A stretch of 7,646 nt of DNA. It comes from Mycobacteriaceae bacterium. Lineage in GTDB: Bacteria; Actinomycetota; Actinomycetes; Mycobacteriales; Mycobacteriaceae. The translations under genes and the position numbers were made by a program. Shown piece after piece: positions 1-7,451 of the stretch (positions are counted from its first letter, which is position 1; every line of letters starts with the position of its first letter). Under the pieces are notes generated by a model that did not search any database, had not been told where the DNA came from, and was given only the letters and a program-made list of their open reading frames with translations. The DNA lies in NCBI GenBank assembly GCA_013362555.1, contig JABFVX010000547.1, positions 1 to 7,646 on the forward strand. The letters run 5' to 3'.

Positions 1-25
1 GGCGCACGTCACGGGTCATTCCGGA
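1..25. repeat. Right arm of a 51-bp palindromic intergenic repeat (cut by window start)
   Basis: These 25 bases match the right arm of the intact unit at 7596-7646 with two differences (positions 2 and 22). The arm contains GCACGTCACGGGTC and ends TCCGGA. The left arm would lie outside the window. It sits just upstream of pimB, about 67 bases before its start codon, so it is either a spacer element or the 3' element of a neighbouring gene. Confidence 0.85.
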
Positions 26-79
26 GGTACTCGCGCCGAGTTCGCCGGCGCGGGTCGCGCTCGGGCGGCAGCGGCACGG

Positions 80-85
80 TAGCTT
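80..85 (+). promoter_or_regulatory. Possible -10 box of pimB (leaderless transcript)
   Basis: TAGCTT fits the actinobacterial -10 pattern TANNNT. Its last T lies 7 bases before base 92 and 8 before the A of the ATG at 93, so a transcript from it would begin at or next to the start codon. No clear -35 element is present at the expected distance and there is no convincing ribosome binding site before the ATG, which fits leaderless initiation. This is an inference from pattern and spacing only. Confidence 0.35.
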
Positions 86-92
86 GTCGGGT

Positions 93-1223
93 ATGCCACG
101 GACCCTGTTGGTGACGAACGACTTTCCGCCGCGTCCCGGGGGCATCCAGTCCTATGTGCACACCCTCGCGGGCACGCTGCCCGCGGACGAGGTGGTGGTC
201 TACGCGCCGCGGTGGCGCGGCGACAGCCATGAGAAGTTCGACGCGGACCAGCCGTACCCGGTGGTGCGGCACCCGACCACGCTGATGCTGCCGACACCGG
301 CGGTCGCCCGTCGCGCCGCCCGCCTCGTCCGCGAATACGACTGCGACAGCGTGTGGTTCGGCGCCGCGGCGCCGCTGGCGCTGTTATCGCCGGTGCTGCG
401 GCGCGCAGGGGCGCGGCGCATCGTGGCCAGCACCCACGGCCACGAGGTCGGCTGGTCGATGCTGCCCGCGGCACGCCAGGCGCTGCGCGCGATCGGCGAC
501 TCCACCGACGTGGTCACCTATGTCAGCCGCTACACTCGACGGCGCTTCTCCGCGGCCTTCGGGCCGCGGGCCGGGCTCGAGTACCTGCCGCCCGGCGTCG
601 ACACCGAGAAGTTCCGCCCCGATCCGGCGGCGCGCGCGGAACTGCGAGCCCGCTACGGCCTTGGCGAGCGACCCACCGTGCTGTGCCTGTCCCGGATGGT
701 GCCGCGCAAGGGCCAGGATGCGCTGATCTGCGCTTTTCGCGACATCCGAGAGCGAATCGACGGGGCCGCGCTGGTATTCGTCGGCAACGGGCCGTATGCG
801 GGCCGCCTGCGCGGGCTGGCCGAGGCGGCGGGCGTCGGCGACGACGTGATCTTCACCGGCGGTGTACCCGCCGCCGAGCTCGCCGCCCACCACACCCTCG
901 CGGACGTGTTCGTGATGCCGTGCCGCACTCGCGGTGCGGGCCTCGACGTTGAGGGCCTGGGCATCGTGTTCCTCGAGGCCTCCGCGACCGGCGTCCCGGT
1001 CGTCGCGGGCCGCTCCGGCGGCGCCCCCGAGACGGTCCTGCCCGGCCGCACCGGCCATGTCGTCGACGGCCGCAAAGTCACCGAGATCGCGGACGCCGTC
1101 ATCGACGTCCTCTCCGACCGCGACCGCGCCGCCGCCATGGGCGCGGCAGGCCGCACGTGGGCCGCCACCCACTGGCGCTGGGACTCGCTCGGCTCCCGAC
1201 TCCACACCCTCCTCCACGCCTAA
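93..1223 (+). CDS. pimB: GDP-mannose-dependent alpha-(1-6)-phosphatidylinositol monomannoside mannosyltransferase PimB'
   Basis: A 376-residue GT-B glycosyltransferase of family GT4. In Mycobacteriales PimB' adds the second mannose, from GDP-mannose, to phosphatidylinositol monomannoside on the cytoplasmic face of the membrane, the route to PIMs, lipomannan and lipoarabinomannan. Visible marks are the N-terminal glycine turn PRPGGIQSY (residues 13-21), THGHEVGW (114-121), the GDP-binding stretch LSRMVPRKGQD (199-209, with Arg201 and Lys206), CRTRGAGLDVEGLGIVFLEA (277-296) with the GT4 EX7E pair Glu287/Glu295, and SGGAPETV (308-315). The length and whole-protein pattern closely resemble M. tuberculosis PimB' (Rv2188c) as I recall it. 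I chose the ATG at 93 because the family begins M-x-R-x-LLVTNDFPP; a TTG at 84 would add three residues. No strong ribosome binding site is seen. A palindromic repeat follows the stop. Confidence 0.93.
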   Translation: MPRTLLVTNDFPPRPGGIQSYVHTLAGTLPADEVVVYAPRWRGDSHEKFDADQPYPVVRHPTTLMLPTPAVARRAARLVREYDCDSVWFGAAAPLALLSPVLRRAGARRIVASTHGHEVGWSMLPAARQALRAIGDSTDVVTYVSRYTRRRFSAAFGPRAGLEYLPPGVDTEKFRPDPAARAELRARYGLGERPTVLCLSRMVPRKGQDALICAFRDIRERIDGAALVFVGNGPYAGRLRGLAEAAGVGDDVIFTGGVPAAELAAHHTLADVFVMPCRTRGAGLDVEGLGIVFLEASATGVPVVAGRSGGAPETVLPGRTGHVVDGRKVTEIADAVIDVLSDRDRAAAMGAAGRTWAATHWRWDSLGSRLHTLLHA

Positions 1224-1257
1224 GACGGCGTGAAACGTGGCAGGCCGGTTGCAAACC

Positions 1258-1308
1258 TCCAGAATGACCCGTGAAGTGCGTTTGATGCACGTCATGGGTC
1301 GTTCTGGA
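1258..1308. repeat. 51-bp palindromic intergenic repeat, unit A
   Basis: The left arm starts TCCAGAA and the right arm ends TTCTGGA, with 25-nt arms around one central base. Only one arm pair is a true mismatch (bases 1275/1291); four other pairs (1265/1301, 1271/1295, 1280/1286, 1282/1284) are G-U in RNA read from the + strand. Pairing extends outward through bases 1252-1256 with 1310-1314, so the full dyad is about 63 bp. The preceding 13 bases from 1247 (GGTTGCAAACCTC) recur before unit E at 7585, giving the element an orientation. It lies 34 bases after the pimB stop and could act as a terminator or mRNA 3' stabiliser; there is no T-tract. Confidence 0.9.
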
Positions 1309-1326
1309 AGTTTGTGTTCGAGCCGA

Positions 1327-1356
1327 GCAAGGGCGTGCAAGGGCGACGCAAGGGCG
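1327..1356 (+). repeat. Three helically phased direct repeats upstream of the monooxygenase
   Basis: GCAAGGGCG occurs at 1327-1335, 1337-1345 and 1348-1356, so copies start 10 and 11 bases apart, about one DNA helix turn. They lie between repeat unit A and the monooxygenase start, 31-60 bases before its ATG. The placement suits a protein-binding site or may be a short slippage product. No regulator gene is adjacent in the window. Confidence 0.6.
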
Positions 1357-1362
1357 TTGTAA

Positions 1363-1386
1363 GCCGACGCGGCGAGAGTTGTCGGC
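1363..1386 (+). promoter_or_regulatory. Dyad touching the monooxygenase start codon
   Basis: GCCGAC at 1363-1368 is the exact inverse of GTCGGC at 1381-1386, with a 12-base spacer that includes GCGAGAG, the only weak ribosome-binding candidate. The right arm ends directly before the ATG at 1387. As RNA it would place the ribosome site in a hairpin loop; as DNA it could be an operator. A 6-bp dyad can arise by chance in GC-rich DNA. Confidence 0.35.
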
Positions 1387-2931
<1,545 letters not shown>

Positions 2932-2939
2932 CCCCAGCC

Positions 2940-2990
2940 TCCAGAACGACCCACCAGTTGCGCCCAACGCACATCACGGGTCATTCCGGA
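2940..2990. repeat. 51-bp palindromic intergenic repeat, unit B
   Basis: Gapless 51-base match to the family: starts TCCAGAACGACCC and ends GGGTCATTCCGGA. It lies 9 bases after the monooxygenase stop, in the convergent junction with the oxidoreductase. Three arm pairs are true mismatches (2955/2975, 2957/2973, 2958/2972); six others become G-U when read from the minus strand and none from the plus strand. Its position suits a bidirectional terminator or transcript-end element for both genes, though no T-tract follows on either strand. Confidence 0.88.
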
Positions 2991-2997
2991 ATTCCAG

Positions 2998-3013
2998 CAC
3001 GGGCCGTTCTGGA
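2998..3013. repeat. Half-arm fragment of the palindromic repeat
   Basis: CACGGGCCGTTCTGGA matches the last 16 bases of the right arm (unit positions 36-51) with two differences. It begins 8 bases after unit B and ends 7 bases before the oxidoreductase stop codon. This looks like a remnant of a second, mostly deleted unit, similar in arrangement to the unit pair at 7532-7646. Confidence 0.65.
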
Positions 3014-3020
3014 GGATGGA

Positions 3021-4496
3021 TCAGGCGGGGCGACGAGCGTAGTCGACCATCTGTCGGGCGGTCTGCGGGATTTGGCGGGTGGCAGGCGGCGGAGCGGCGG
3101 CCATCGCCGCCGAGCCCGGCTGCGGCATGTGCGGCTGGGCCGCCGGAAACGGTTGCGGCGTAGGAGGATCCATGCGCCGCTGCGGAGAATGAACCGGCGT
3201 CGGCGCCGAGTGCTGCACCGCCATCGCCGTCGTGTGCTGCACCGGCATCGCGGCAGGCGCCTGCTGGTGGAAAATCTCGGCGGGCGCCTGCTGCTGGAAC
3301 GCGGCCGTCGCGGGCGCGGGCTGCTGGTAGGCCACGGGGGCAGGCACGGGCTGCTGAAACGGCACCGGCACGGGCTGCTGGGCCGCGATCGGGACCGGGG
3401 TGGGCTGCTGCACCGAGATGGGCGTCGGATGCTGAACCGGCGGAATGGATCCCGGAGTGGGAGCGCTGCGGCGCGCCAACGCCTTCGCGTCGGCGAGCAG
3501 CTCGACGACGCGGGCGTGCAGGCGCAGGGACGGCTGGGGCCAGCTTTCGGTGACGAACAGCCGGTAGGCGTCCAAAAAGCCTTGCCGCAGCGGGTCGTCG
3601 GCGAAAATATCGCGGCGGGTCTGGCCGTTCTCCGTGGTCCAGTACATCTGGGCGAAGCCGGCCTCGGTGCCGAGCGGATAGTTGCACTGCACCGAGCCTT
3701 TGTCGAACTCGACGATCACCTGCTGCTCGGCCATCGGCGCGGCGAGGTCGCAGAAGATGTCGGTGGTGGCGCCGGCCTGGTGACGCAGCGTCAGCCGGGC
3801 TCCGCCCATGTCGGCTACGCGCCTGCCGTCCACCGTCGGGGTGTCCTCGACAGTCGCCGCCGCCACCTCGGCCATGCCCGCCAGCGCCAAGGCCAAGGCG
3901 ATGCTGTGCGGCGGCTCGACATCGAGCGCCGTACCCGGCTGCTCGGCGGAGAACGTCTGCGCCAGCCGAGGCACGCTGTGGCGCACCGAGATTCGCCGTA
4001 CCGCACCCAGCCTGCCGTCGGACACCGCGGCAAGCAGCCTGCGGCAGATGCCGCCGTTGAGCCAGGGGTCGACCACGCCGATCCGCAACCGATAGCGCTC
4101 GGCCAGTCCGACGAGCCTGCGCAGCCCGTCCCGGTCCACCGCCAGGGGGGCGTCCAGCAGCACCAGCCGGAATCCGCGGTCCACCAGCTCGTGCATCACC
4201 GTCCGGTCGCCCGGCGGGGTGCACAGGTGAACCACGGTATTGCCCGGGTAGAGCAGCTGAGTGGCCTGCACCAGCGAATCGACGACTTCCACGTCGACTC
4301 CCGCGGCGTCGGGCTCGGCTCCAGCCCCCTCGCCGACCCAGTAGCCGACCGGCGGTTCGGTGCCGAACATTCCCGCCACCCGGTCGCCGCCTTCGGCCCG
4401 CAACCGGCGCAATGCCCGCACATGCGCCGCCATTCCGTCGGACTCGCCGAGTCCCACGATTAGCGGGCGCAACGGTGGGCTGGGACGCGTGCTCAT
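3021..4496 (-). CDS. Gfo/Idh/MocA-like protein with Pro/Gln-rich C-terminal tail
   Basis: A 491-residue protein. Residues 9-343 look like an NAD(P)-binding Gfo/Idh/MocA dehydrogenase: Rossmann strand and glycine turn PLIVGLGESDGMAAHV (11-26), a second-strand region ending VVHLCTPP (88-95), the site LLDAPLAVDRDGL (113-125), DPWLNGG (143-149), and an Asp/His region LDVEPPHSIALAL (191-203). The family normally has Glu-Lys-Pro at the site that here reads Asp115-Ala116-Pro117, so the usual catalytic Lys is missing and dehydrogenase activity is doubtful. Residues 344-491 are low-complexity, rich in Pro, Gln, Ala and His, with repeats such as QQPVPVP and QQPAP. No signal peptide or membrane segment is seen. 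I chose the ATG at 4496 because GGAGGT lies 5 bases upstream; an in-frame ATG at 4586 lacks this. Its cellular role is unknown. It lies downstream of corA, separated by 207 bases. Confidence 0.8.
   Translation of the reverse strand: MSTRPSPPLRPLIVGLGESDGMAAHVRALRRLRAEGGDRVAGMFGTEPPVGYWVGEGAGAEPDAAGVDVEVVDSLVQATQLLYPGNTVVHLCTPPGDRTVMHELVDRGFRLVLLDAPLAVDRDGLRRLVGLAERYRLRIGVVDPWLNGGICRRLLAAVSDGRLGAVRRISVRHSVPRLAQTFSAEQPGTALDVEPPHSIALALALAGMAEVAAATVEDTPTVDGRRVADMGGARLTLRHQAGATTDIFCDLAAPMAEQQVIVEFDKGSVQCNYPLGTEAGFAQMYWTTENGQTRRDIFADDPLRQGFLDAYRLFVTESWPQPSLRLHARVVELLADAKALARRSAPTPGSIPPVQHPTPISVQQPTPVPIAAQQPVPVPFQQPVPAPVAYQQPAPATAAFQQQAPAEIFHQQAPAAMPVQHTTAMAVQHSAPTPVHSPQRRMDPPTPQPFPAAQPHMPQPGSAAMAAAPPPATRQIPQTARQMVDYARRPA
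3210..3440 (-). repeat. Degenerate Gln/Pro repeats encoded in the oxidoreductase tail
   Basis: Residues 353-429 of the minus-strand protein consist of about nine units of 8-11 residues, each opening with VQ, QQ or QQQ followed by Pro/Ala/Val-rich residues (for example QQPVPVPF, QQPVPAPVAY, QQPAPATAAF). The DNA shows recurring GGCTGCTG on the + strand. Units differ enough to be an old expansion rather than recent slippage. The segment is predicted to be disordered. Confidence 0.75.
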
Positions 4497-4530
4497 TGGT
4501 ACCTCCACAGCCGTACTGGCCACAGAGTCT

Positions 4531-4553
4531 GACACATCGTCGGTGCTTGTGTC
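4531..4553 (-). promoter_or_regulatory. Inverted repeat in the oxidoreductase leader
   Basis: GACACA at 4531-4536 and TGTGTC at 4548-4553 are exact inverse copies separated by 11 bases. The centre lies about 46 bases before the oxidoreductase ATG. The half-site is reminiscent of TGTG/CACA sites bound by CRP-family regulators, but the spacing is not the classical one, so no regulator is assigned. Confidence 0.35.
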
Positions 4554-4583
4554 CGAAAACCGAATGTCCAACCGGGAACCCCT

Positions 4584-4610
4584 CAAAAAAGACCGAACGC
4601 CACCGTCGGT
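4584..4610 (-). terminator. Hairpin plus T6 tract between corA and the oxidoreductase
   Basis: On the minus strand ACCGA (4610-4606) pairs with TCGGT (4596-4592), with a 9-base loop, and is followed after one base by six T residues (4590-4585). This is the only intrinsic-terminator-like structure in the window. It is 94 bases beyond the corA stop and 88 before the oxidoreductase start, so it may end corA transcription, or act as an attenuator in the oxidoreductase leader if transcription starts near 4633. The stem is short. Confidence 0.45.
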
Positions 4611-4622
4611 AACTCGGAGTTA
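4610..4622. promoter_or_regulatory. Perfect 13-bp dyad, operator-like
   Basis: TAACTC-G-GAGTTA is a perfect 6-bp inverted repeat about a single base, in an AT-richer island of the corA/oxidoreductase spacer. A GTAACT copy recurs at 4638-4643. On the minus strand TAAGTT (4645-4640) and TACTGT (4640-4635) fit the -10 pattern TANNNT, so the dyad would lie just downstream of a possible oxidoreductase promoter, a usual place for a repressor site. The assignment is inferred. Confidence 0.4.
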
Positions 4623-4703
4623 TCCGGTGTGACGACAGTAACTTAGCGCCCTGCCGCGGACCGCTGCCGCCCGGGACCCCCAACCGGTCGAGATCCGGGC
4701 GCG

Positions 4704-5777
4704 CTAAATCCAGTCGTTGCGCTTGAAGGCGAAGTAGAGTGCGCCCGCGGTGATCACGAGCAGCACGATGCTGATGAGGAATCCCCAGTGGGTGCCCGCC
4801 CCCGGATAGGGCACGTTCATGCCGTAGAAGCCGGTGACGGCGGTCGGCACGGCGATGATCGCGGCCCAGCTGGTGACCTTCTTCATCACTTCGTTGAGCC
4901 GGTTGCCCTGCAACGCGATTCGGGTGTCCAGGATGGAGGTCACCATGTCGCGCAGGCCTTCGGTCCATTCCGTCGCACGCAGCACGTGGTCGTAGATGTC
5001 CTGGTAGTACGGCGCCATTCCGTCGGGGATGATCCGCAGGTCGCGGCGCATCACGGTGTTGAGCACCTCGCGCATCGGCAGGACCGAGCGCCGCAGCAAC
5101 ACCAGGCTCTTGCGCAGCGCGAAGCTGCGCCGCTGCAGCGCACGGTCATCGGCGCCCGGGTCGAACAGCTGGTCCTCGAGCTGCTCCAGCTCGGCGTCCA
5201 GGGACTGCACCACCGCGAAATGCCCGTCCACCACATAGTCCAGCAGGCCATACAGCAAGAACCCAACTCCGTGGTCGCGCAGGTCGACTTCCGAGTCCCA
5301 CCGCGCGGTCAGGTCCGCGAGATCCAGCCCAGACCCCGACCGCACAGTCACCAGTGCGTTCTCGGTCACGAATGCCGACAGCTCAGTTGTCCGCAATTCC
5401 GCGGACTCGGCGTCGAAGGCGATGTCATAGACGTTGAGGAACAAGTAGTTCGCATATCGGTCCAGCTTCGTGCGCTCGCGCGCCGTCAGCGCGTCCTCGA
5501 CCGCAATCGGGTCGAGCCCGAGCATCGACGCGACCCTGCCGAACTCCCGCGGATCCGGATCGCACAGGTCCAGCCAGACGACGGCCCCAGGTTTGCCGAG
5601 GTAGCCGCCCAGCTCCGCTTCGGGGACACCCCGCTTGACGAGCCGGCCGTCCTCCCAGACCCGACTGCGCCGGGCGGCGGAGCCGTGCTCCGCAACCGGT
5701 GTTTGCGGTGGTCTTCCCTCGTCGCTCGTCGCAAGCTCCTCGCCGTGCGGATGTCCGGAACGGCCCGTGGAGTGCAC
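4704..5777 (-). CDS. corA: CorA-family divalent metal ion transporter
   Basis: A membrane channel of the CorA family, expected to import Mg2+ (also Co2+/Ni2+) as a pentamer. From the GTG at 5777 it has 357 residues: a cytoplasmic N-terminal domain with WLDLCDPDP (68-76), LGLDPIAVEDAL (86-97) and TKLDRYANYLFLNVYDI (103-119); a long helical region (about 185-300); TM1 (about 304-318) ending in the signature YGMN (318-321); then TM2 (about 332-351) and the basic tail KRNDWI. The loop after GMN reads VPYPGAGTHW rather than the MPE of classical CorA. The start is uncertain: the reading frame stays open upstream into ctaF and has no ATG near the conserved start. GTG at 5777 has GGAG 8 bases upstream and is preferred; GTG at 5786 is the alternative. 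Both lie inside palindromic repeat unit C, 27 bases or less from the ctaF stop, so co-transcription with ctaF is likely. Confidence 0.85.
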   Translation of the reverse strand: MHSTGRSGHPHGEELATSDEGRPPQTPVAEHGSAARRSRVWEDGRLVKRGVPEAELGGYLGKPGAVVWLDLCDPDPREFGRVASMLGLDPIAVEDALTARERTKLDRYANYLFLNVYDIAFDAESAELRTTELSAFVTENALVTVRSGSGLDLADLTARWDSEVDLRDHGVGFLLYGLLDYVVDGHFAVVQSLDAELEQLEDQLFDPGADDRALQRRSFALRKSLVLLRRSVLPMREVLNTVMRRDLRIIPDGMAPYYQDIYDHVLRATEWTEGLRDMVTSILDTRIALQGNRLNEVMKKVTSWAAIIAVPTAVTGFYGMNVPYPGAGTHWGFLISIVLLVITAGALYFAFKRNDWI

Positions 5778-5804
5778 CCGACGCACTCCGCGGGCCGTAG
5801 CGGC
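5754..5804. repeat. 51-bp palindromic intergenic repeat, unit C
   Basis: Diverged but gapless unit between ctaF and corA; its last base is the first base of the complementary ctaF stop triplet (5804-5806). The inner stem from 5760 to 5798 is nearly intact. Relative to unit E, paired changes in both arms keep base pairing at 5757/5801, 5763/5795, 5770/5788 and 5771/5787. The outer end near 5798-5804 is eroded. The apex contains the proposed GTG start of corA (5777-5775). Confidence 0.8.
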
Positions 5805-6220
5805 TAGTGGCGCTCGGGACCGATGTGGTACTCGAAGACGAGGCCGAACACCGCGCCGAGCACGCAGATCACGCCGAGGGCGATCAGCCACGGCTGGAAG
5901 AACGCGAGGCCGGTGGCGGTCAGGGTGCCGGCCGCCGCGAGGGTCACCGGCCAGATGCTGCCGGGGCTGAAGAAGCCCAGGTCGCCCGCGCCGTCGGACA
6001 CCTCGGCGTCCTCGTAGTCCTCCGGGCGCAGGTCGATCCGGCGCGCCACGAAGCGCAGGTAGGTGCCGGTGATGAGGGACAGCCCGCCGGTCAGCACCAG
6101 GGCGGTCACGCCCGCCCACTCCACGCCGGTGCGCGAGTAGCCGGTGAACACCGCATACACGACTGCGATGAAGAAGAAGAACAGCGTCAGCAGCTCGAAG
6201 AGCCGGGCTTCGATCTTCAC
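5804..6220 (-). CDS. ctaF: Cytochrome c oxidase subunit IV, actinobacterial type (CtaF)
   Basis: A 138-residue integral membrane subunit of the aa3-type cytochrome c oxidase, part of the bcc-aa3 supercomplex in Mycobacteriales. Four hydrophobic segments are visible: about 8-26, 36-56, 91-108 and 109-128. Conserved actinobacterial features include MKIEARLFE at the N-terminus, the cytoplasmic stretch FVARRIDLRPEDYEDAEVSD (57-76), GFFSPGSIWP (82-91) and the C-terminal FEYHIGPERH (129-138). Length and pattern match M. tuberculosis Rv2199c (139 residues) as I recall it. Translation starts at GTG 6220, with AGAGG 7 bases upstream. It follows ctaC by 85 bases, so the two are probably one operon. The stop codon TAG touches repeat unit C. 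Confidence 0.93.
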   Translation of the reverse strand: MKIEARLFELLTLFFFFIAVVYAVFTGYSRTGVEWAGVTALVLTGGLSLITGTYLRFVARRIDLRPEDYEDAEVSDGAGDLGFFSPGSIWPVTLAAAGTLTATGLAFFQPWLIALGVICVLGAVFGLVFEYHIGPERH

Positions 6221-6305
6221 GGGTATACCTCTCTAGTGTCTGCGCCGCTCGCCGGGCCTTGCGTTGTTGCGCACACTGCGTCCGCGGCCCGCCGTGTCAC
6301 GGTTG

Positions 6306-7367
6306 CTACTTCCCGGCCGAGGACGCGGTGGCGTCCTGGATGCGCCTGCGGGTGTCGAACGGGTGCGTGCTGGTCGCGATCGGCGTCTCGCGAATCTGCC
6401 TGAGCGCCTCGGCATTGTCGGCGCCCCGCCTGCGAGCATCCAGGTACCGAGCGAACTTGTCCGGCGTCACCGCCCGCACCTCGAAGTTCATCATCGAGTG
6501 GAACGTGCCGCACATCTCGGTGCAGCGGCCGACGAACGCGCCCTCGCGGGAGATCGGGCCGAGCTGAATGATGTTGTCGGAGTGGTTCGCCGCCGGATTC
6601 GGGTTCACGTCCCGCTTCTCCAGAAACTCCGGCACCCAGAAGCCGTGAATGACGTCGGCGGAGCTGAGCTGGAATTCGATCAGCTTGCCGATGGGGACCA
6701 CCAGCACCGGGATCTCGGAGCTGGAACCGACCGTCTGGATGTGGTCGACATGCAGGTACGACAACGACGACGGGTCCTTGCCGTAAATGGCGCCGGGCTG
6801 CGGGTGCCCGTCCTCGGTGGCCTCTTCCGTGCGCTTGTCCTGCTCCCGCAGCGCGGCTTCCGCGCCGTGGTTCGCGCCGTCGTACTTGACGCCGTCCATG
6901 TCGACCGTGCGGTAGCCGAACTTCCAGTTCCACTGGTACGCGGTGACGTCGACGACCACATCCGCCCGGTGCGAACGGTCATTGACGTAGTTCTCCACGT
7001 CGACGGTGAAGTAGAACAGCGCCGCGATGATCAGGAACGGGATCGCCGTGTAGCTCAGCTCCAGCGGCACGTTGTACCCGGTCTGCCGGGGGAACTCCGG
7101 GGAGTCCTTCTTCTTGCGGTGGAACGCGATCGTCCAGAAGGTCAGGCCCCACACCAGCACGCCCATGGCCAGCGCGGCCAGAACCGACCAGGTCCACAGA
7201 TTCCGCATGCGCTCGGCCTGGGGGGTGACGCCCGACGGCCATCCGAACCGCAGCCAGACGTTGTCGGTCGAGCAGCCCGAGACCGACAGCATGGTGACCG
7301 CCAAGGTCACCGCCAGTCCCAACCGCCGGACCCGACGCACGCTTGCTCCCGCGCTGTTCCGCGCCAC
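6306..7367 (-). CDS. ctaC: Cytochrome c oxidase subunit II (CtaC), lipoprotein
   Basis: Subunit II of the aa3 cytochrome c oxidase; its CuA centre takes electrons from the cytochrome bcc partner and passes them to subunit I. The 353-residue protein has a basic N-terminus, a hydrophobic signal and lipobox LSVSGC (27-32, Cys32 lipidated), two membrane helices (about 57-80 and 105-121), the aromatic patch YQWNWKFGY (144-152) and an exported cupredoxin domain. All CuA ligands are present: His241, Cys282, Glu284, Cys286, His290 and Met293, in CTEMCGTFHSMM. A loop (about 155-205) is longer than in many bacteria, as in other actinobacteria. I chose the GTG at 7367 because AGGAAGG lies 7 bases upstream and the signal peptide becomes standard; GTG at 7394 would add nine residues. 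It is the first gene of the minus-strand block. Confidence 0.94.
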   Translation of the reverse strand: MARNSAGASVRRVRRLGLAVTLAVTMLSVSGCSTDNVWLRFGWPSGVTPQAERMRNLWTWSVLAALAMGVLVWGLTFWTIAFHRKKKDSPEFPRQTGYNVPLELSYTAIPFLIIAALFYFTVDVENYVNDRSHRADVVVDVTAYQWNWKFGYRTVDMDGVKYDGANHGAEAALREQDKRTEEATEDGHPQPGAIYGKDPSSLSYLHVDHIQTVGSSSEIPVLVVPIGKLIEFQLSSADVIHGFWVPEFLEKRDVNPNPAANHSDNIIQLGPISREGAFVGRCTEMCGTFHSMMNFEVRAVTPDKFARYLDARRRGADNAEALRQIRETPIATSTHPFDTRRRIQDATASSAGK

Positions 7368-7374
7368 AATCACG

Positions 7375-7381
7375 CCTTCCT
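7375..7381 (-). promoter_or_regulatory. Ribosome binding site that decides the ctaC start
   Basis: AGGAAGG on the minus strand (7381-7375) lies 7 bases before the GTG at 7367. It is inside the longer reading frame from 7394, which has only a weak GCGGA upstream, so it favours the shorter protein. Confidence 0.6.
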
Positions 7382-7438
7382 GGTCAACCGTCACATGTCG
7401 GTCCGCCGCGCATGGCTGGCCTTACGGCGATCCGAGTA

Positions 7439-7451
7439 CTACGCAGCGTAG
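7439..7451. promoter_or_regulatory. Perfect 13-bp dyad upstream of ctaC
   Basis: CTACGC-A-GCGTAG is a perfect 6-bp inverted repeat around one base, 72-84 bases before the ctaC start. On the minus strand it includes TACGCT (7450-7445), which fits the -10 pattern TANNNT, so it could be a regulated promoter of the oxidase genes. No clear -35 element is seen. A second small dyad, GACAC-N4-GTGTC, lies upstream at 7489-7502. The rest of 7368-7531 shows no coding potential. Confidence 0.35.

Noticed and set aside
2974..4968. A 664-residue open frame on the minus strand
   Set aside because: It overlaps the oxidoreductase and the end of corA in the wrong frame. The frames with recognisable motifs explain both regions.
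5778..6119. Upstream extension of the corA frame into ctaF (471 residues in total)
   Set aside because: The added residues are Arg/Pro-rich and lie opposite in frame to the well-conserved ctaF, so it is frame overrun, not a fusion protein.
6264..7451. A 395-residue open frame antisense to ctaC
   Set aside because: It mirrors a gene with all CuA ligands and a lipobox; its composition is that of a shadow frame.
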